A stretch of 23,569 nt of DNA from an uncultured Campylobacter sp. (GTDB lineage: Bacteria > Campylobacterota > Campylobacteria > Campylobacterales > Campylobacteraceae). This document shows, piece after piece, positions 20,761 to 23,569 of this stretch. The stretch lies in NCBI RefSeq assembly GCF_905371695.1, contig NZ_CAJPMA010000016.1, positions 1-23,569 on the forward strand, read 5' to 3'. Position 1 is the stretch's first letter. Every line of letters begins with the position of its first letter. The notes under the pieces are model-generated. The model saw only the letters and a program-made list of their open reading frames with translations, made no database searches and was not told where the DNA came from. Made by a program: the position numbers and the translations under genes.

Positions 20761-23547
20761 TTAAGCCTTGTAAATTTTAACCGCGCATTTTTTATAGTCG
20801 GTCTCTTTTGAGATCGGGCAAGTCGCATCTAGGCAGACTTTGTTGATATACACGTTTTCATCAAAAAACGGCACGTAAACTAGACCCGAAGGAGTTTTGT
20901 TTCGTCCGCGCAGATCTAGTCTTGCTTTTACCTTGCCGCGGCGAGATTCGACCCAAACGACGTCGTTATGCTGTAAATTTAGCTTTTGCGCATCGCCCTC
21001 GTGCATATAGCAAAGCGCCTCAGGTACGGCACGGTAAAGCTCAGGAACACGCATAGTCATAGTGCCGGTGTGCCAGTGCTCCAAGACGCGGCCCGTGCAT
21101 AGCCAGAAAGGATACGTAGTATCAGGCATCTCGCACGGATCCATATAAGGGCGGAAGAAAATTTTAGCCCTATTAGCGATAGAAAATTTCTCGTCGCCGC
21201 TAGTTACTTTTGCTAGATCGCCTTTTTGCAACTTGGCTTTTTTATTTCCGTAGAATGCAAACTGCTTGCCGTCTTCGGCATATTTTTTGGCATACGGATC
21301 GTATTTGGCGTTAAATCTCCACTGAGTTTCTTTACCGTCTACGACGGGCCACCTTAGTCCGCGCACTTTGTGATAGGTATCAAAGTCTGCTAGATCGTGT
21401 CCGTGACCGGAGCCAAATTTGCGGTAGTCTTCCCAAAGGTATTTTTGGATGAAAAATCCGTATCCCTCAAATACCTTTCCGTCTGAGCCGACTACTTTTC
21501 TGCTATCGCCGAAAACTTCGGAGTTATCGAAATCTTCCATTATAGCGTCTTTTGCAGGATAGCTCTTAGCCTCTTCGTTTGCGAAAAGCACGTCAAATAG
21601 CGTATCTTCTTCGCTATAACCCATGGCTTTTGCCTCGTCTAGCACGCTTGGAAGCGTTAGCTTATCGTCCACTTTTTGTTCGCCCCAAACCTCTTTTAGC
21701 TTAAAGCGCTTAGCAAATTCCAGCATTTGCCACGTGTCGCTCATCGCTTCGCCTACCGGAAGGACTTGTTGTCTCCAGTGCTGCGTTCGGCGCTCAGCAT
21801 TACCGTACGCGCCCCATTTTTCGTAAATCATCGCAGTAGGTAGGATCAGGTCGGCAACCTTAGCCGAGATGCCAGGATACGGATCTGAAACGATGATAAA
21901 GTTATCCATCTCGCGAGCGGCTTTTATCCAGTGGTTTGCGTTTGCGGTATTTTGCCACGGGTTATTTACCTGCACCCACGCCCATTTCATCTTTCCGTCT
22001 TCCATATCGCGCATCATTTTTACGTAGTGGGAGGCGACTTTCGGATTTAGCGTGTTTTTAGGAAGTTTCCAAATTTTCTCGCTTATTTCGCGGTGTTCGG
22101 CGTTATCTACGACCATATCCGCAGGCAAGCGATGAACGAAAGTACCGACCTCGCGTGCCGTTCCGCATGCGCTTGGTTGTCCAGTTAGCGAGAAAGCGCC
22201 CTCGCCCGGTTTTGCTTGTTTGCCAAGTAGCATATGCACCATATAGGCTTGCTCGTTTACCCAAGTGCCGCGTTGGTGCTGGTTAAAGCCCATTGTCCAA
22301 AAGCTAACTACTTTTCTACCTTTTTCGATGTACCAGTCGGCTAGTTGCTTTAGTTTTTTCTTAAATTCTTCCAAATCCTCGTTTGGATCACCTTTTATTA
22401 GCGGAGCACAGAAGTCAAGCGTATAAGGTTTAAGAGCTTCTTTAAATTCCTCAAACGTGATTTGCCAGTGTTTGCCCGCGGTAGCCGTATTTTTATTTTC
22501 CATCACGTCACCCTCTTTATAGCCTAGATAGCCCAGAGTCACGCCCTCGTTTTTGCTTAGTTTCTTATGAAGCTCCGTCTCTACGACGTCTTTTTCGTTT
22601 GAGTAGTTAGGATGATTTGGATTATTTCTAAGCCCGTAGCCGATATCGGCAGGCCCCGTCGCAAATACGCAGTGGCTATTTACGTAGTCCCAATCGATGG
22701 CTTCAGGATGATTATAAACGATCTCGTGAGCGATGTAGTTCCAGATAGCTACGTCGCTTGAAGGAGCGAAAATAATCTCGGAATCGGCGATATTTGACGT
22801 TCTAGTCGAATACGTGCTTAAATTTACGACCTTTACGCGCTCAGGATCGCTTAGCTTCTTATCGCTGACGCGCGCCCAAAGTATCGGGTGCATCTCGGCC
22901 ATATTCGCACCCCAAGTTATGATAGTATCGGTTAGCTCTATGTCGTCGTAGCAGCCCGCAGGCTCGTCGATACCAAAAGTCTGCATAAAACCCGTAACCG
23001 CGCTAGCCATGCAGTGGCGAGCATTCGGGTCTATCGAGTTGCTTCTAATGCCGGCTTTCCATAACTTGACCGCTGCGTAACCCTCTAAAATAGTGTATTG
23101 ACCGGAGCCGAAAACGCAGGCTGAATGCACGCCGTTTTTCTTCATTGTCTCTTTATATTTTTCAGCCATAATATCAAAGGCCTTTTCCCAACTTACCGGT
23201 TTAAATTTGCCCTTTTTGTCAAATTCGCCCTTTTCGTTTACGCGCAAAAGCGGCTGAGTGATACGGTCTGCGCCGTACATTATCTTGGCGTTAAAGTAAC
23301 CCTTTATGCAGTTTAGGCCGCGGTTTACCGGCGCCTCCGGGTCGCCCTTGACGGCTACGATTTTACCCTCTTTGGTTGCGATCATTATGCCGCAGCCCGT
23401 TCCGCAGAAACGACAGGCGGCCTTGTCCCAACGCCAGCCTTTTTCCGCTTCGTTACCTGCGGCGGAAAGGCTTGACGGAAGCGCTATACCGGCGCTAGCA
23501 CAGGCTGCCGTTGCGGCCGCGCTTTTAATAAAATCTCGACGATCCAT
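20761..23547 (-). CDS. napA: NapA periplasmic nitrate reductase, molybdenum catalytic subunit
   Basis: Reduces nitrate to nitrite in the periplasm using a bis-MGD molybdenum centre and one [4Fe-4S] cluster. The full 928 residues are present, the length typical of epsilonproteobacterial NapA. The Tat signal is DRRDFIKSAAAT (2-13). Cluster cysteines are C45, C48, C52 and C80, with Lys82 beside the last. Cys179 in ARHCMASAV is the molybdenum ligand that marks a Nap-type enzyme. Cofactor-binding blocks GSGQYTILEGYAA, GFNQHQRGTWVNEQAYMVH and TGRVLEHWHTGTMT follow. ATG 23547 follows GGGAG. It is the first gene of napAGHBFLD; the promoter is beyond the window edge. Confidence 0.97.
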   Translation of the reverse strand: MDRRDFIKSAAATAACASAGIALPSSLSAAGNEAEKGWRWDKAACRFCGTGCGIMIATKEGKIVAVKGDPEAPVNRGLNCIKGYFNAKIMYGADRITQPLLRVNEKGEFDKKGKFKPVSWEKAFDIMAEKYKETMKKNGVHSACVFGSGQYTILEGYAAVKLWKAGIRSNSIDPNARHCMASAVTGFMQTFGIDEPAGCYDDIELTDTIITWGANMAEMHPILWARVSDKKLSDPERVKVVNLSTYSTRTSNIADSEIIFAPSSDVAIWNYIAHEIVYNHPEAIDWDYVNSHCVFATGPADIGYGLRNNPNHPNYSNEKDVVETELHKKLSKNEGVTLGYLGYKEGDVMENKNTATAGKHWQITFEEFKEALKPYTLDFCAPLIKGDPNEDLEEFKKKLKQLADWYIEKGRKVVSFWTMGFNQHQRGTWVNEQAYMVHMLLGKQAKPGEGAFSLTGQPSACGTAREVGTFVHRLPADMVVDNAEHREISEKIWKLPKNTLNPKVASHYVKMMRDMEDGKMKWAWVQVNNPWQNTANANHWIKAAREMDNFIIVSDPYPGISAKVADLILPTAMIYEKWGAYGNAERRTQHWRQQVLPVGEAMSDTWQMLEFAKRFKLKEVWGEQKVDDKLTLPSVLDEAKAMGYSEEDTLFDVLFANEEAKSYPAKDAIMEDFDNSEVFGDSRKVVGSDGKVFEGYGFFIQKYLWEDYRKFGSGHGHDLADFDTYHKVRGLRWPVVDGKETQWRFNAKYDPYAKKYAEDGKQFAFYGNKKAKLQKGDLAKVTSGDEKFSIANRAKIFFRPYMDPCEMPDTTYPFWLCTGRVLEHWHTGTMTMRVPELYRAVPEALCYMHEGDAQKLNLQHNDVVWVESRRGKVKARLDLRGRNKTPSGLVYVPFFDENVYINKVCLDATCPISKETDYKKCAVKIYKA

Positions 23548-23569
23548 TTTTTCTCCCTTGTATAAGATG

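Overview
The window looks like chromosome from a Campylobacter (Epsilonproteobacteria/Campylobacterota), probably one of the higher-GC human-associated species such as C. rectus or C. showae; the species is inference. The signs are the order napA-G-H-B-F-L-D, a fused CcsBA cytochrome c synthetase, a bifunctional IspDF, a PorA-type major outer membrane protein, a phosphorylation-independent HP1021/Cj1608-type response regulator, and very frequent AAATTT words. From memory, three blocks match separate C. jejuni loci: Cj1607-Cj1610, Cj1012c-Cj1020c and the nap cluster.

Layout. 1-1064 (minus): thiC, missing its C-terminus at the window edge. 1210-4850 (plus): a tightly packed operon of ispDF, an atypical response regulator, an ATP-sulfurylase-like protein and pgpA. 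Everything from 4885 to 23547 is on the minus strand and reads leftward. In transcription order from the right this is: napAGHBFLD (23547-16910, periplasmic nitrate reductase); dps (16796-16362); an unknown protein plus a small lipoprotein (16262-15198); the porin (14983-13784); a mono-haem cytochrome c (13687-13130); livK-H-M-G-F (12988-8432, branched-chain amino acid ABC importer); and ccsBA with a small membrane-anchored protein (8396-4885).

How the genes fit together. CcsBA would attach haem to the c-type cytochromes made here, NapB and the mono-haem cytochrome. NapGH should carry electrons from menaquinol to NapB and NapA, since there is no napC. NapD and probably NapF and NapL serve NapA maturation or electron supply. 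Dps handles iron and peroxide, and the porin is the main route across the outer membrane. The plus-strand operon combines isoprenoid and phospholipid enzymes with a regulator whose C. jejuni homologue binds oriC.

There is no stretch over about 300 bases without a gene. The largest gap, 14984-15197, holds the porin promoter, a pair of direct repeats, a terminator and a possible small-RNA promoter. I saw no tRNA, rRNA, insertion sequence, CRISPR array or prophage gene. Most of the window is ordinary core genome. The less ordinary parts are the degenerate regulator, the ATP-sulfurylase homologue with a rewritten active site, the unknown pair beside dps, and several overlapping transcription signals around the porin.
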